From IMG/VR virus record IMGVR_UViG_3300021343_000055, positions 1 through 30,347 of that record: DNA of 30,347 bases; one strand, written 5' to 3'. Every line of letters begins with the position of its first letter. Position 1 is the stretch's first letter. The notes beneath the pieces are model-generated. The model had not been told where the DNA came from. It searched no databases and worked only from the letters and a program-made list of their open reading frames with translations. Positions 13,163-20,988 of the stretch are shown in pieces. Origin of the DNA: a virus. A program made the position numbers and the translations under genes.

Positions 13163-13479
13163 GAGTGTTGGTATTGATGTTGGCTTGTGTGGTTTCGGCG
13201 TTGTGTTCGGTGTTGGTGGTGGCGGGTGAGGCGGCGCCTGTGGTGGAAGAGTTGAGCTGGTTGGCTCGCTTCCTGGAGGTTGTCCCTGATTGGATTGAGG
13301 CGGCCGGGTTGCTGGTGGCTTTCTTCGCGTTTATTGCGCCCATGACGCCTACGCCAAAGGATGATTCTGTGGTGTCCTGGCTGCAGCGCATTGTGCATTG
13401 GTTGGCAATGAACTTTGGTCATGCGGCTAACAGGGGGGCGCCTGGTGCAGCTAGTATCAATCGTCAGGGGTTTCATTAA
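13159..13479 (+). CDS. Holin-like protein
   Basis: A 106-residue protein with an N-terminal hydrophobic segment (VLVLMLACVVSALCSVLVVAGEA) and a second one (WIEAAGLLVAFFAFIAP), followed by MTPTPKDDSVVSWLQRIVHWLAMNFG. The TPTPKDDS..S.L..I...LAMN.G end is a pattern I recall from small phage holins. Holins make lesions in the inner membrane that release endolysin. The first segment might be a cleaved signal peptide instead. It overlaps the preceding gene by 4 bp and the next by about 35 bp. Confidence 0.6.
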   Translation: MRVLVLMLACVVSALCSVLVVAGEAAPVVEELSWLARFLEVVPDWIEAAGLLVAFFAFIAPMTPTPKDDSVVSWLQRIVHWLAMNFGHAANRGAPGAASINRQGFH

Positions 13480-13681
13480 GCTGTTGCTGTTGCTCGATGA
13501 GCGGCTGGAGCAGGCAAGGACAAAGCGGGCGAGGGATGACCATGAACGTGAGGTTGAGGCGATCAGGCGCGATCCTGTGGCTTATGCTCGCAGCAAGTTT
13601 GGTGGGGTGCGCCAATCAGGTGACGACTGTAAGCCTGTGTCAGGCGATCCGTCCTGTAATGACCGTGAGGGAGGCGCCTGA
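13445..13681 (+). CDS. Small i-spanin/Rz-like candidate (78 aa)
   Basis: From GTG 13445 (AGGGGGG upstream) the product has a short hydrophobic N-terminus (VQLVSIVRGFIKLLLLL) then a charged helix (DERLEQARTKRARDDHEREV) and RRDPVAYARSKFGG, reminiscent of small phage lysis proteins ending in a DPxxxxxxxFGG-like block. The next gene, a lipoprotein in another frame, starts inside it, as Rz1 does inside Rz. At 78 residues it is short for an i-spanin, so the 12827-13162 product is a competing candidate. Other starts (ATG 13421, TTG 13415) are possible. Confidence 0.5.
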   Translation: MQLVSIVRGFIKLLLLLDERLEQARTKRARDDHEREVEAIRRDPVAYARSKFGGVRQSGDDCKPVSGDPSCNDREGGA

Positions 13682-13775
13682 TGGTGGGCTATGGCTTACT
13701 GCTGATGGTACTGCCGATTTGCTTATTTACATCGAGCAGCTGGAATATTGCGCTGGGGTCGCTTATGGCGGATAA
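13542..13775 (+). CDS. Rz1-like lipoprotein (o-spanin candidate)
   Basis: ATG 13542 with GAGGG 6 bp upstream gives MNVRLRRSGAILWLMLAASL then VGC, a basic n-region, hydrophobic core and lipobox LVGC with the modifiable Cys23. The mature part is about 55 residues and not proline-rich, unlike typical Rz1. It is embedded for 140 bp in the preceding frame and runs on to overlap the HNH gene. An outer-membrane spanin subunit is the likely role by position and signal. Confidence 0.65.
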   Translation: MNVRLRRSGAILWLMLAASLVGCANQVTTVSLCQAIRPVMTVREAPDGGLWLTADGTADLLIYIEQLEYCAGVAYGG

Positions 13776-14115
13776 GTCATCGAGTTGGTGTCCTAAGTGT
13801 CGCGCTCCTCATGCGGGGAGGTGTCCAAAGCAAAAGGCGTGGTCCAGTGGTAAGCGCTCTGGCTCTGGCCGTGGCGGTCGACCCTGGGGCAGGACGCGGA
13901 AGCGAATCTTTGAGAGGGATGACTATCTTTGTCAGAGCCACTTGAGGCGCGGGCTGTATGTGTCAGTTGAGTTGCATGGAGTAAATGCAGGGATTTGTGA
14001 TCATATTGTTCCGCTGTCTGCCGGTGGTGCTGATGATGACGAAAACTTGGAGACGCTTTGTCGGGCGTGCAGCGATGAGAAAACGCTGGTGGAGTCCAGG
14101 CAGGGGGGTGGGTAA
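13765..14115 (+). CDS. HNH endonuclease-like protein
   Basis: ATG 13765 gives a 116-residue protein: an N-terminal Cys-rich piece (CPKCRAPHAGRC), a basic Gly/Ser linker, then WGRTRKRIFERDDYLC, CDHIVPLSAGGADDDENLETLC and RACSDEKT. D79-H80 and N94 are kept, and C99 and C102 could bind zinc, but the usual final His of the HNH motif (CHxxKT) is Ser103. HNH proteins beside terminase genes in HK97-like phages help terminase cut at cos. The loss of His may weaken activity or be compensated. The frame opens at 13681, but homology begins at 13765. Confidence 0.8.
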   Translation: MADKSSSWCPKCRAPHAGRCPKQKAWSSGKRSGSGRGGRPWGRTRKRIFERDDYLCQSHLRRGLYVSVELHGVNAGICDHIVPLSAGGADDDENLETLCRACSDEKTLVESRQGGG

Positions 14116-14206
14116 AAGTTGCAGGCCCCTTAAGCGGACACCGCATCCCTAAACGTCTTTTTGCGAGAGCTAATTTTTAAGGGGGGGGTTAAGGCCCTTT
14201 CTGGGT
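14116..14206. other. Spacer before terminase, candidate cos region
   Basis: Non-coding 91 bp with an inverted repeat CCCCTTAA (14126-14133) / TTAAGGGG (14177-14184), a run of eight G at 14181-14188, and a second TTAAGG at 14189-14194. The position between HNH and TerS genes is typical for cos in HK97-like phages. The cut site cannot be read from sequence alone. Confidence 0.3.
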
Positions 14207-14665
14207 ATGGGTAAGAATGATCCAAAGGCTGCGATCCTCCAGCTGGAGGATTTTAGAACTGAAAAAAAGGCCCAAAAGTCTGATAGCGACAGTGGCCTAT
14301 TTCAGGGCCTGAAAACAAAGATGCCGCCGGTACCGGGTGATTTGTCGGAAGAGGCAAGAAAGCATTGGTATTTTATCGGTGAGCAGTTGGTGGCTGCAGG
14401 TATGTTGGCTGAAGTTGATTTTGGCCAGTTTAGAATCCTGTGTGATACGTGGGCGTTGTATGTTAAAGCTCAGCGTGAAGTTCAGAAGTTGGGAGAGTAT
14501 CAGCGCTCTCCAAATGGATATGAGCAACTAGCCCCATGGGCGGTTTCACGGAAGCGCCACGCCGATGATTACAAAAAAACGGCAGACAAATTCTACCTCA
14601 GTCCACGTGCGCGTCAGTCGGTAAAAATCGAAAACCCCAATCAAGGAAATTTGGATCTTGACTGA
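14207..14665 (+). CDS. terS: Terminase small subunit, P27 family
   Basis: A 152-residue protein with the P27-type small terminase pattern: MPPVPGDLSEEARKHWYFIGEQLVAAGML (residues 39-67), DFGQFRILCDTWALYVKAQREV (about 71-92) and YEQLAPWAVSRKRHADDYKKTADKFYLSPRAR (about 105-136), helices that form the oligomeric DNA-recognition ring. It binds the packaging site and loads the large subunit. The RBS is weak (CTTTCTGGGT before ATG). Its stop overlaps the TerL start (TGATG), as usual for paired terminase genes. Confidence 0.85.
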   Translation: MGKNDPKAAILQLEDFRTEKKAQKSDSDSGLFQGLKTKMPPVPGDLSEEARKHWYFIGEQLVAAGMLAEVDFGQFRILCDTWALYVKAQREVQKLGEYQRSPNGYEQLAPWAVSRKRHADDYKKTADKFYLSPRARQSVKIENPNQGNLDLD

Positions 14666-16362
14666 TGGCCGAAGTGGATGTTGGCAGGGTTTGGTTGGAT
14701 AGAGCCTATGGGTACGCCGATGACGTAAAAATGGGGATAATCCCTGCCTGTAAATATGTACGTCTTGCTGTTGACCGTTGGTTTGATGATCTGGAAAACG
14801 CGCCGAGCCGTGGCTTTTATTTTTCTGAGTATCACGCTGCGCGCTATTTTCGGTTTGTAGGTCGGTACTGCAGGCACTATCAGGGAGAGTTAGAGGGTAG
14901 CTTAATCGAGCTTGAGCCCTGGCAGTGCTTTTCGGATGCAAATTTGTACGGGTGGGTGCGAGAGGATGGTACCCGCCGCTTTCGCATGGCTTATGAAGAG
15001 GTGGCGCGAAAGAATGGGAAATCCACCCGCTTGGCGGGTGCTGGTTGCTTCTACCTGATCGGTGACAATGAGGGTGGCGCGCAGGTATACAGCGCGGCCA
15101 CTAAGCGCGACCAGGCGCGCGAGATATTTGACTGCGCCAAGGCAATGATTGAGCAGAGTCCGGAGTTGCGCCGTATCTGCGACCCGCAGCAGCACAAAAT
15201 TGTTTATAAGCGCAGTAAATTCGTTCCATTAAGTAAAGACAGTAGCCGAATGGATGGGTTCAACGTCCACGCGGGGCTTGTGGATGAGCTCCACGCTCAT
15301 CCTGATAGCGGGATATGGGATGTGCTGCGCTCCGCTATGGGGGCCCGTAAACAGCCCATACTTCGCGCTATTACTACGGCAGGTTTTAATCAGAATGGTT
15401 ATTGCTATGACCGCCGCAACTACACCATCCAAGTGTTAGAGCGAGCGCACGAAGATGACACCTTTTTCGGGATTATCTACACGTTGGATGATCCTGATAA
15501 GTGGGATCAAGAATCCGAGTGGATAAAAGCCAATCCTAACCTCGGGGTTTCGGTCGATCTTGATGATCTGCGATCGCAGTGTGCAGAGGCCAAGGTGCTG
15601 CCTACCAGCAAGGTTGAGTTTCTCACCAAGCGGATGAATGTTTGGGTGTACGGTGAGGAAGCCTGGATGCCGATGGAGCGGTGGCACGAGTGCCGCCGCG
15701 ATATTGACGTATTATCCCTGTGGGATGAGTCGGAAGAGACAGAGCTGGACGGCGAAGAATGCTTTGGTGGCTTGGATCTCTCGGCAGTTGAGGATATGTG
15801 CTCGTTTTCGCTCTGCTTTCCGATGGGTGATGGGCGCAGGCGTGTCATCCAGCGCGCTTACCTGCCGCAGGCGGCGCTAGAACGGCGCCTGAAGAAGGGT
15901 AATAAAGCTCTGGAAAAGTACCGGGATAGTGGCCATTTGGTGGTGGTGCCGGGTGCGGTGATCGATTATAGCTGGATTAAGCGCGATATTTTGCAGGTCT
16001 GTGAGCGCTTCGAGGTTCGTGGGATCGCCTACGATCGCTGGAACAGTTCGCAGCTGGTCACGGATCTCATGGAGGAGGGGGTTGAGATGATCAAGTTCGG
16101 GCAAGGCTTTGCCAGTATGTCGGCGCCGATGAAGGAGCTGCTGCGCCTGGTGCTGACAGGGCAGATAGAGCACAACGATCCACTCCTCACCTGGGCTGTG
16201 AGTAATGTGGTGGCCGAAACTAACCCGGCGGGTGATATCAAGCCCGATAAAAGCAAGGTCTCTGAAAAAATCGATCCGGCGGTAGCTTCCATCATGGCCA
16301 TAGCCTTGGCTATGGGAGTGGATGATGATGACGGTTCTGACCAAACATTTGTGGAATTTTAA
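14665..16362 (+). CDS. terL: Terminase large subunit, HK97-type
   Basis: A 565-residue packaging motor. The ATPase part contains the adenine-binding LEPWQCF (about 83-89), the Walker A-like ARKNGKST (114-121) and the Walker B VDELHAH (about 206-212), then the coupling region ITTAGFNQNGYCY. The nuclease domain has acidic GGLDLSAVEDM (about 367), IAYDRWNSSQ (about 454) and DPAVASIMAIALA (about 538), the three-carboxylate layout of terminase nucleases. It translocates DNA into proheads at the portal and cuts at the packaging site. Complete for the family; overlaps TerS by one base. Confidence 0.95.
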   Translation: MAEVDVGRVWLDRAYGYADDVKMGIIPACKYVRLAVDRWFDDLENAPSRGFYFSEYHAARYFRFVGRYCRHYQGELEGSLIELEPWQCFSDANLYGWVREDGTRRFRMAYEEVARKNGKSTRLAGAGCFYLIGDNEGGAQVYSAATKRDQAREIFDCAKAMIEQSPELRRICDPQQHKIVYKRSKFVPLSKDSSRMDGFNVHAGLVDELHAHPDSGIWDVLRSAMGARKQPILRAITTAGFNQNGYCYDRRNYTIQVLERAHEDDTFFGIIYTLDDPDKWDQESEWIKANPNLGVSVDLDDLRSQCAEAKVLPTSKVEFLTKRMNVWVYGEEAWMPMERWHECRRDIDVLSLWDESEETELDGEECFGGLDLSAVEDMCSFSLCFPMGDGRRRVIQRAYLPQAALERRLKKGNKALEKYRDSGHLVVVPGAVIDYSWIKRDILQVCERFEVRGIAYDRWNSSQLVTDLMEEGVEMIKFGQGFASMSAPMKELLRLVLTGQIEHNDPLLTWAVSNVVAETNPAGDIKPDKSKVSEKIDPAVASIMAIALAMGVDDDDGSDQTFVEF

Positions 16363-16363
16363 T

Positions 16364-17656
16364 ATGTGGCCATTCTCTCGGGGCAATGAGGCTCCTGTCG
16401 ACGTATCGGACCGCCAAGAGCCTGTCGTGGATAATGGCAGCAAAAGTGTGGCGGTACAAAACGACACCATAACCCTCAGCAACATTGAGGAGCTTAGCGA
16501 ATCGCTGGGTATTGTGAGTTCCCTGGCGGGCCCGGTAGTCAATAGTAAAACTGCCATGCGCGTGGCCGTCGTGTACGCCTGTACGCGGTTAATTTCCGGT
16601 GCTATCGCTACCATGCCGCTGCCCATCTATCGCAAAACGGCAGACGGCCGCGAAAAAGACGGCGCGCACCCGCTGGCGACCCTGTTTAACCTGCAGCCCA
16701 CGCCGTTGATGAGTGCGGCCATGTTCTGGGAGGCAATCACTGCTTCCATGCTGTTGGAGGGTGACGGTTTTGCAGTGATCATACGCAATGCTTTTGGTGA
16801 GCCGGTGGAGTTTTTGCCGGTTAGCCCTACAGCTGTTGTCAATATCGAGAGGCGGGGCAGCCAGCTGGTCTATTTTATACAGTTGGAGGATAAGCTGCGC
16901 GGTTTCTACCAGGACGATATCCTGCACTTTGCTGGTTTCGGTTTTAATGGTCTGCGCAGTATGTCGGTGGTGAAATACGCGGCGGTAAATTCCATTGGTC
17001 TCGCGATGGCTATGGAGCAATTCAGTGCGGACTTTTTCAAAAACGGCGCCCATCAGGATATCGCTATCGTAAAAGAGGGTAAGTGGGATTCTGCCGATCA
17101 AGACGCGTTTCGCGAAGCCTGGGCTCGCACCTACGGCGGGATCCAAAACAAGAAAAAGCCGCTAACCATTGGTAAAGGGCTCAAAATCGAGCAGCTGAGT
17201 GTTAATGCTGAGGATAGCCAGCTGATACAGTCGCGGAAATTTCAAATTGTCGATATTGCTCGCGCCTTTGGTTTGCCCTCGTTTATGGTTAACGAGACTG
17301 AAAAAAGCACCAGTTGGGGCAGCGGTATTGCTGAGATTGGCTTGGCGTTTATTCGCTACACGCTGCAGCCCCATATGGTGCGATTTGAGCAGGAAATCAA
17401 CCGTAAACTGTTTCTGCGTAGCGGCTATTTTGTTGAGTTCAACGCTGCTGGCCTGATGCGCGGTACGCTTAAAGAACGAAACGAGGCATACAAGTCGGCG
17501 CTGGGTGGATCAAATGTGCCTGGCTATATGGCTATTAACGAAGTACGGCGGTTAGAGAATCTACCGCCCCTGGAGGGCGAGGTGTACGACCAGCCCTATG
17601 ACCCCCGGCTGGTGTCTGCAGCGCCAGCCCCTGCAGAGGAAAAAGATGATGAATAA
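16364..17656 (+). CDS. Portal protein, HK97 family
   Basis: From ATG 16364 the product starts MWPFSRGN and has 430 residues. Typical HK97-portal blocks are RVAVVYACTRLISGAIATMP, HPLATLFNLQPTPLMSAAMF, GDGFAVIIRNAFGEPVEFLP, LHFAGFGFNGLRSMSVVKYA and FQIVDIARAFGLPSFMVNE. It forms the dodecameric vertex ring. An in-frame ATG at 16322 overlapping TerL is possible but would add a non-conserved stretch. The C-terminus is acidic and overlaps the protease start. Confidence 0.93.
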   Translation: MWPFSRGNEAPVDVSDRQEPVVDNGSKSVAVQNDTITLSNIEELSESLGIVSSLAGPVVNSKTAMRVAVVYACTRLISGAIATMPLPIYRKTADGREKDGAHPLATLFNLQPTPLMSAAMFWEAITASMLLEGDGFAVIIRNAFGEPVEFLPVSPTAVVNIERRGSQLVYFIQLEDKLRGFYQDDILHFAGFGFNGLRSMSVVKYAAVNSIGLAMAMEQFSADFFKNGAHQDIAIVKEGKWDSADQDAFREAWARTYGGIQNKKKPLTIGKGLKIEQLSVNAEDSQLIQSRKFQIVDIARAFGLPSFMVNETEKSTSWGSGIAEIGLAFIRYTLQPHMVRFEQEINRKLFLRSGYFVEFNAAGLMRGTLKERNEAYKSALGGSNVPGYMAINEVRRLENLPPLEGEVYDQPYDPRLVSAAPAPAEEKDDE

Positions 17657-18377
17657 CATGCAGAAGCTGCTGCAGTTGATTATTGATAACAAGGATCGGC
17701 CTCGGCAGTTGCGGGCTGAGGCCGGCGACAGCGGTAACCGACTCTATCTTTATGATGTTATCGACCCCTGGTTTGGTGTGTCGGCAACAGATGTCGCGCG
17801 TGAGCTCGATGGCTTCGGCGGTGGTGATGTGGATCTGTACCTCAACTCTCCGGGTGGTGATGTATTTGAAGGGCGCACCATTCAAACTCGGCTCAAGCAG
17901 TACGCGGGTAATGTAACCGTACATATTGACGGCATTGCAGCCAGTGCGGCTACCACTGTCGCATTGGGTGGGACCAAGCGGGTAATCGCCGATGGCGCTT
18001 TTTTTATGATCCACAACAGCTGGACCTACGGCGTTGGCAACCGCAATGAGCTGCGGAAAACCGCTGATCTGTTGGAGCAAATCGACGATGCTATTGGTCG
18101 CGATTACGCTGCGGCCAGTGGTGTCGAGCGTGACCAGATCGTGCAGTGGATGGATGACGAAACCTGGTTTGGGGCTCAGACGGCTCTCGAGCATGGGTTT
18201 GTCGACGAAATCTACACTGGTGACGACGCAAAGGCAGCCGAAAATCGCAATACCTGGAATCTGGCGGCTTATAAAAACGTGCCCAAAGCACTGATCGAGC
18301 GGCCGCAGGCGACCTTTGAGCGCCCCGATCGTACCAACTTTGAGCGTTACCTGGACATGATCAACCGAATTGGATAG
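17646..18377 (+). CDS. ClpP-like prohead maturation protease (S14)
   Basis: A 243-residue protein with ClpP signatures: YLYDVIDPWFGVSATDVARE, DLYLNSPGGDVFEG (about 63-76), nucleophile Ser100 in IDGIAASAATTVALG, and His123 in FFMIHNSW. An acidic third residue lies in the following helix. It trims the capsid N-terminal delta domain during maturation. ATG 17646 (with a second ATG next to it) has GAGGA 5-9 bp upstream and overlaps the portal stop by 11 bp; the longer frame to 17598 is an unlikely extension inside the portal gene. Confidence 0.92.
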   Translation: MMNNMQKLLQLIIDNKDRPRQLRAEAGDSGNRLYLYDVIDPWFGVSATDVARELDGFGGGDVDLYLNSPGGDVFEGRTIQTRLKQYAGNVTVHIDGIAASAATTVALGGTKRVIADGAFFMIHNSWTYGVGNRNELRKTADLLEQIDDAIGRDYAAASGVERDQIVQWMDDETWFGAQTALEHGFVDEIYTGDDAKAAENRNTWNLAAYKNVPKALIERPQATFERPDRTNFERYLDMINRIG

Positions 18378-18396
18378 CGCCCCGCGCGCCAATAAC

Positions 18397-18430
18397 AGCC
18401 CGCTACCGGCAACGGCAGCGGGCTTTTTTA
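18397..18430 (+). terminator. Terminator between protease and capsid genes
   Basis: AGCCCGCT (18397-18404), 12-nt loop, AGCGGGCT (18417-18424) followed by TTTTT. A clean rho-independent hairpin within the late operon. It may adjust capsid expression or be read through by Q-modified polymerase. Confidence 0.85.
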
Positions 18431-18457
18431 TATCTGTAATTCTAATGGAGACCCATT

Positions 18458-19723
18458 ATGCCAAAATCGATTCAACAGCTGCGGGAAGAGCGCACCAATC
18501 TCGCAAAAAACCTGCGCGACCACTACGACGCCTATGACGAAGACTCGGGCAAAAAGTGGGATGCCGAGGCCCAACAGAAATACGACCAGCTCAAAGCCTC
18601 CATCGAGGAGATTGACGGTCAAATCAGTCGCCAGCAAGAGGTCCTGGATATCGAGGCCTCGCAAATCGCCGCGGTACAGGCCGATGCCAACAGCAACGGC
18701 ATTTCGGTGGATGAAGCTGCCCATAATCGTAACCAGCGTAATACCGCGCTAAAGCTGTTCCTGGTAAACGGTATGTCTGCACTCAGTGAAGAGCAGCGGC
18801 AGCAGGTGGCGCAGGCGGCGGCACGCTTTAATGGTGGCGTTCAGAATGCCATGAGTACCGGTACCGGCTCCGAAGGCGGCTACACGACACAAAACGAGTT
18901 TGCCTCCCAGTTGGTAGAGGCGCTCAAAACTTTCGGTGGCATGCGTCAGGTGGCCAACGTGATTACCACCGAAACCGGTACCCAAATGGACTTCCCCACG
19001 GCAGACGCCACCTCGGAGGAGGGTGAAATTGTGGGTGAAAACGCCTCGGTAACTGGAGGTGATACTACCTTTGGTACCGCCTCCCTGGGTGTATTCAAGT
19101 ACAGCTCCAAATCGATCGCGATTCCCTTTGAGTTGCTGCAGGATAGTCAAATCGATATCGAGTCCTATATCACTGGGCTGCTTCGTACTCGTCTGGGCCG
19201 CATTACCAACAAGCACTTTACCATTGGTACCGGTACCGGGCAGCCCAACGGTATCGTCACTGCCTCCAGTGTCGGTAAAACCGGTGCTACTGGGCAAACT
19301 GCCAGTGTTGTTTACAAGGACTTGGTGGATCTCGAGCACAGTGTTGATCCGGCCTACCGCGAGGGTGGTGCTGGATTTATGTTTAACGACCTCACTCTGG
19401 CGGAAATTAAGAAGCTGGAGGATGGTCAAGGTCGCCCGCTGTGGCTGCCGGGTATTGCGGCCAGTGAGCCAGATCGCATTCTTAATCGCCCCTATACCAT
19501 TAACCAGTCCATGCCGGTCATGGCGGCTAATGCCAAATCCATCGCCTTTGGTGACTTCAATAAGTACATCATTCGCGACGTGATGGCGGTGCAGCTGTTC
19601 CGTATGACAGACAGTAAATACACCGAAAAGGGGCAAGTGGGCTTCCTTGCCTTTATGCGCTCTGGCGGCAATCTCATTGACGTGGGTGGGGCGGTCAAGC
19701 TGTACCAGAACTCTGCTACCTAA
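18458..19723 (+). CDS. Major capsid protein, HK97 fold
   Basis: A 421-residue protein. Residues 1-110 form the delta domain: coiled coil LREERTNLAKNLRDH, then KYDQLKASIEEIDGQISRQQ and charged linkers. The mature part starts near the Gly-rich NAMSTGTGSEGGYT and shows HK97-family blocks: QLVEALKTFGGMRQVANVI, TDFPTADAT-like MDFPTADAT, SKSIAIPFELLQDSQIDIES, the GTGTGQPNGI loop, and FGDFNKYIIRD. GGAG lies upstream of ATG 18458. The exact protease site cannot be read. It builds the icosahedral shell after trimming by the neighbouring ClpP-like protease. Confidence 0.96.
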   Translation: MPKSIQQLREERTNLAKNLRDHYDAYDEDSGKKWDAEAQQKYDQLKASIEEIDGQISRQQEVLDIEASQIAAVQADANSNGISVDEAAHNRNQRNTALKLFLVNGMSALSEEQRQQVAQAAARFNGGVQNAMSTGTGSEGGYTTQNEFASQLVEALKTFGGMRQVANVITTETGTQMDFPTADATSEEGEIVGENASVTGGDTTFGTASLGVFKYSSKSIAIPFELLQDSQIDIESYITGLLRTRLGRITNKHFTIGTGTGQPNGIVTASSVGKTGATGQTASVVYKDLVDLEHSVDPAYREGGAGFMFNDLTLAEIKKLEDGQGRPLWLPGIAASEPDRILNRPYTINQSMPVMAANAKSIAFGDFNKYIIRDVMAVQLFRMTDSKYTEKGQVGFLAFMRSGGNLIDVGGAVKLYQNSAT

Positions 19724-19745
19724 TAGCAGTGTCTGCTGTTAACTG

Positions 19746-19779
19746 GCCGGGTGGTGTTCTGCCCGGCTTGTCTGTTTTT
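19746..19779 (+). terminator. Probable weak terminator after capsid gene
   Basis: GCCGGG (19746-19751) and CCCGGC (19762-19767) with a 10-nt loop, followed by TTGTCTGTTTTT. The T-tract is broken by G and C, so termination would be partial. Confidence 0.5.
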
Positions 19780-19796
19780 AACTGTGAGTACAAACA

Positions 19797-20063
19797 ATGG
19801 CTACAAAAACCGTTCGAATTCTCCGCACCCTGCCGCTTGAGGGGGCACTGTACCGTGCTAACGACCTGGTTGCATTCGAGGCAGATCTGCTAAAGGTGCT
19901 TCCCAAAGATGCTTACGACTCTGCGAAGGCTGCCGTGGATTACTGTAAATTTGAGGGGGTTGAAGTGATCGAGCACGGCGCGCAAGTGGATCCGGTACCT
20001 GCCGAATCTGGTGCTGGCAGCTCCGATGCTGGCGACTCTGATGCCGGTGAAATTGTTGAATAA
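19797..20063 (+). CDS. Hypothetical head-region protein (88 aa)
   Basis: Product MATKTVRILRTLPLEGALYR..., with a folded N-terminal half (VRILRTLPLEGALYRANDLV, DYCKFEGVEVIEHG) and an Ala/Ser/Asp/Gly-rich acidic tail. No family recognised. Position between capsid and connector suggests a head-completion or decoration role. The RBS is weak. Confidence 0.6.
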   Translation: MATKTVRILRTLPLEGALYRANDLVAFEADLLKVLPKDAYDSAKAAVDYCKFEGVEVIEHGAQVDPVPAESGAGSSDAGDSDAGEIVE

Positions 20064-20083
20064 TCTGCGTGGTGATTGCTCCT

Positions 20084-20671
20084 ATGCGTCTATTGCAAAC
20101 CGTTGGGCCTGTGCTCAAGCCTATTGATGTGGCTGATCTCAAAGTGCATACGGTGGTTACCGATGCCGCTGATGATGTCTACCTTGATGAGTTGATTGAT
20201 GTAGCCAGAGAGCAGGTAGAGGCCGACACAGGCAGGGCGTTGGTGGAGCAAACCTGGCAGCTTGTCGGTGGGCAGTTTCCCGCTGAAATTTCTGTGCCTA
20301 AACCTCCGCTGGTATCGGTGACGTTTATCAAGTATTTCGATACCAGTGGTGTTCAGCAAACTCTGCCGGTTGAAGATTATCAGGTGCTGGTAACCAGCAT
20401 TGGGGCTTCAATTTGCCCGGCGCCGGGTAAGAGCTGGCCTGCGGTGCAGGCGGGACGATACAACGCCGTGGTGGTGGAATTTGTGGCGGGCTACGTGGTG
20501 GATGACGGGCAGGGGGGGACTACCGGTGCTATCCCTGCACGAGCGCGGCAGGCGCTTATGGTGTGGGCGGCTCACCTCTACGAAAACCGCGAGCATATGA
20601 GTACGCTGCGCCAGCAAGAGTTGCCCTCCTATCAGCGTTTAATCTCTGGCTTAGAGGTGGGGTTGCTGTGA
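20084..20671 (+). CDS. Head-tail connector, gp6-like
   Basis: A 195-residue protein matching HK97 gp6-type connectors: VADLKVHTVVTDAADDVYLDELIDVAREQVEADTGRALVEQTW (about 13-55) and ARQALMVWAAHLYENRE near the C-terminus. The connector sits below the portal. ATG 20084 is taken; GTG 20069 would add five residues. The stop overlaps the next start (TGATG). Confidence 0.85.
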   Translation: MRLLQTVGPVLKPIDVADLKVHTVVTDAADDVYLDELIDVAREQVEADTGRALVEQTWQLVGGQFPAEISVPKPPLVSVTFIKYFDTSGVQQTLPVEDYQVLVTSIGASICPAPGKSWPAVQAGRYNAVVVEFVAGYVVDDGQGGTTGAIPARARQALMVWAAHLYENREHMSTLRQQELPSYQRLISGLEVGLL

Positions 20672-20988
20672 TGCGAGCTGGATCCCTGCGTGACTCAATC
20701 ACCATACTGCAAAATCAGCCAACGCCTGATGCCACCTACGGTGGTGAAGAGGAAAGTTGGGTCACTTATGCTTCTGTGCGGGCGCGCTTTAAGTTTCTGT
20801 CTGGTCGCGAATATGCGGCGGCCGATCGCGTAAATGGAGAAATCAGTGCGCAGGTGACGTTGCGGCACGCGGCTGGCGTTACTCGCGACATGCGAGTGCG
20901 GTGCGACGCCGTGGACTACGAAATAGTGCATATGACGCACGACACTAAAAAGCGCTGGTTGGATTTGTACCTAAAGGTTGTTCAATGA
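20671..20988 (+). CDS. Head closure protein (head-tail adaptor)
   Basis: A 105-residue protein from ATG 20671: MRAGSLRDSITILQNQPTPD, then SWVTYASVRARFKFLSGREY and a beta-rich part ending TKKRWLDLYLKVV. This is the phage head-tail joining (SPP1 gp16-like) pattern, with the conserved AGxLRxxIxI start and the WVTYASVRARF strand. It closes the head after packaging. The frame extends upstream to 20563 inside the connector gene, without sense. Confidence 0.88.
   Translation: MRAGSLRDSITILQNQPTPDATYGGEEESWVTYASVRARFKFLSGREYAAADRVNGEISAQVTLRHAAGVTRDMRVRCDAVDYEIVHMTHDTKKRWLDLYLKVVQ

Noticed and set aside
15877-16626. Long minus-strand ORF antisense to the terminase and portal genes
   Set aside because: It is a shadow of strongly conserved genes on the plus strand, with no RBS and low-complexity translation.
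17535-18392. Minus-strand ORF of 285 codons across the protease gene
   Set aside because: Antisense to a clear ClpP-like gene; no protein-like pattern of its own.
18749-19636. Minus-strand ORF of 295 codons across the capsid gene
   Set aside because: Shadow of the codon bias of the capsid gene.
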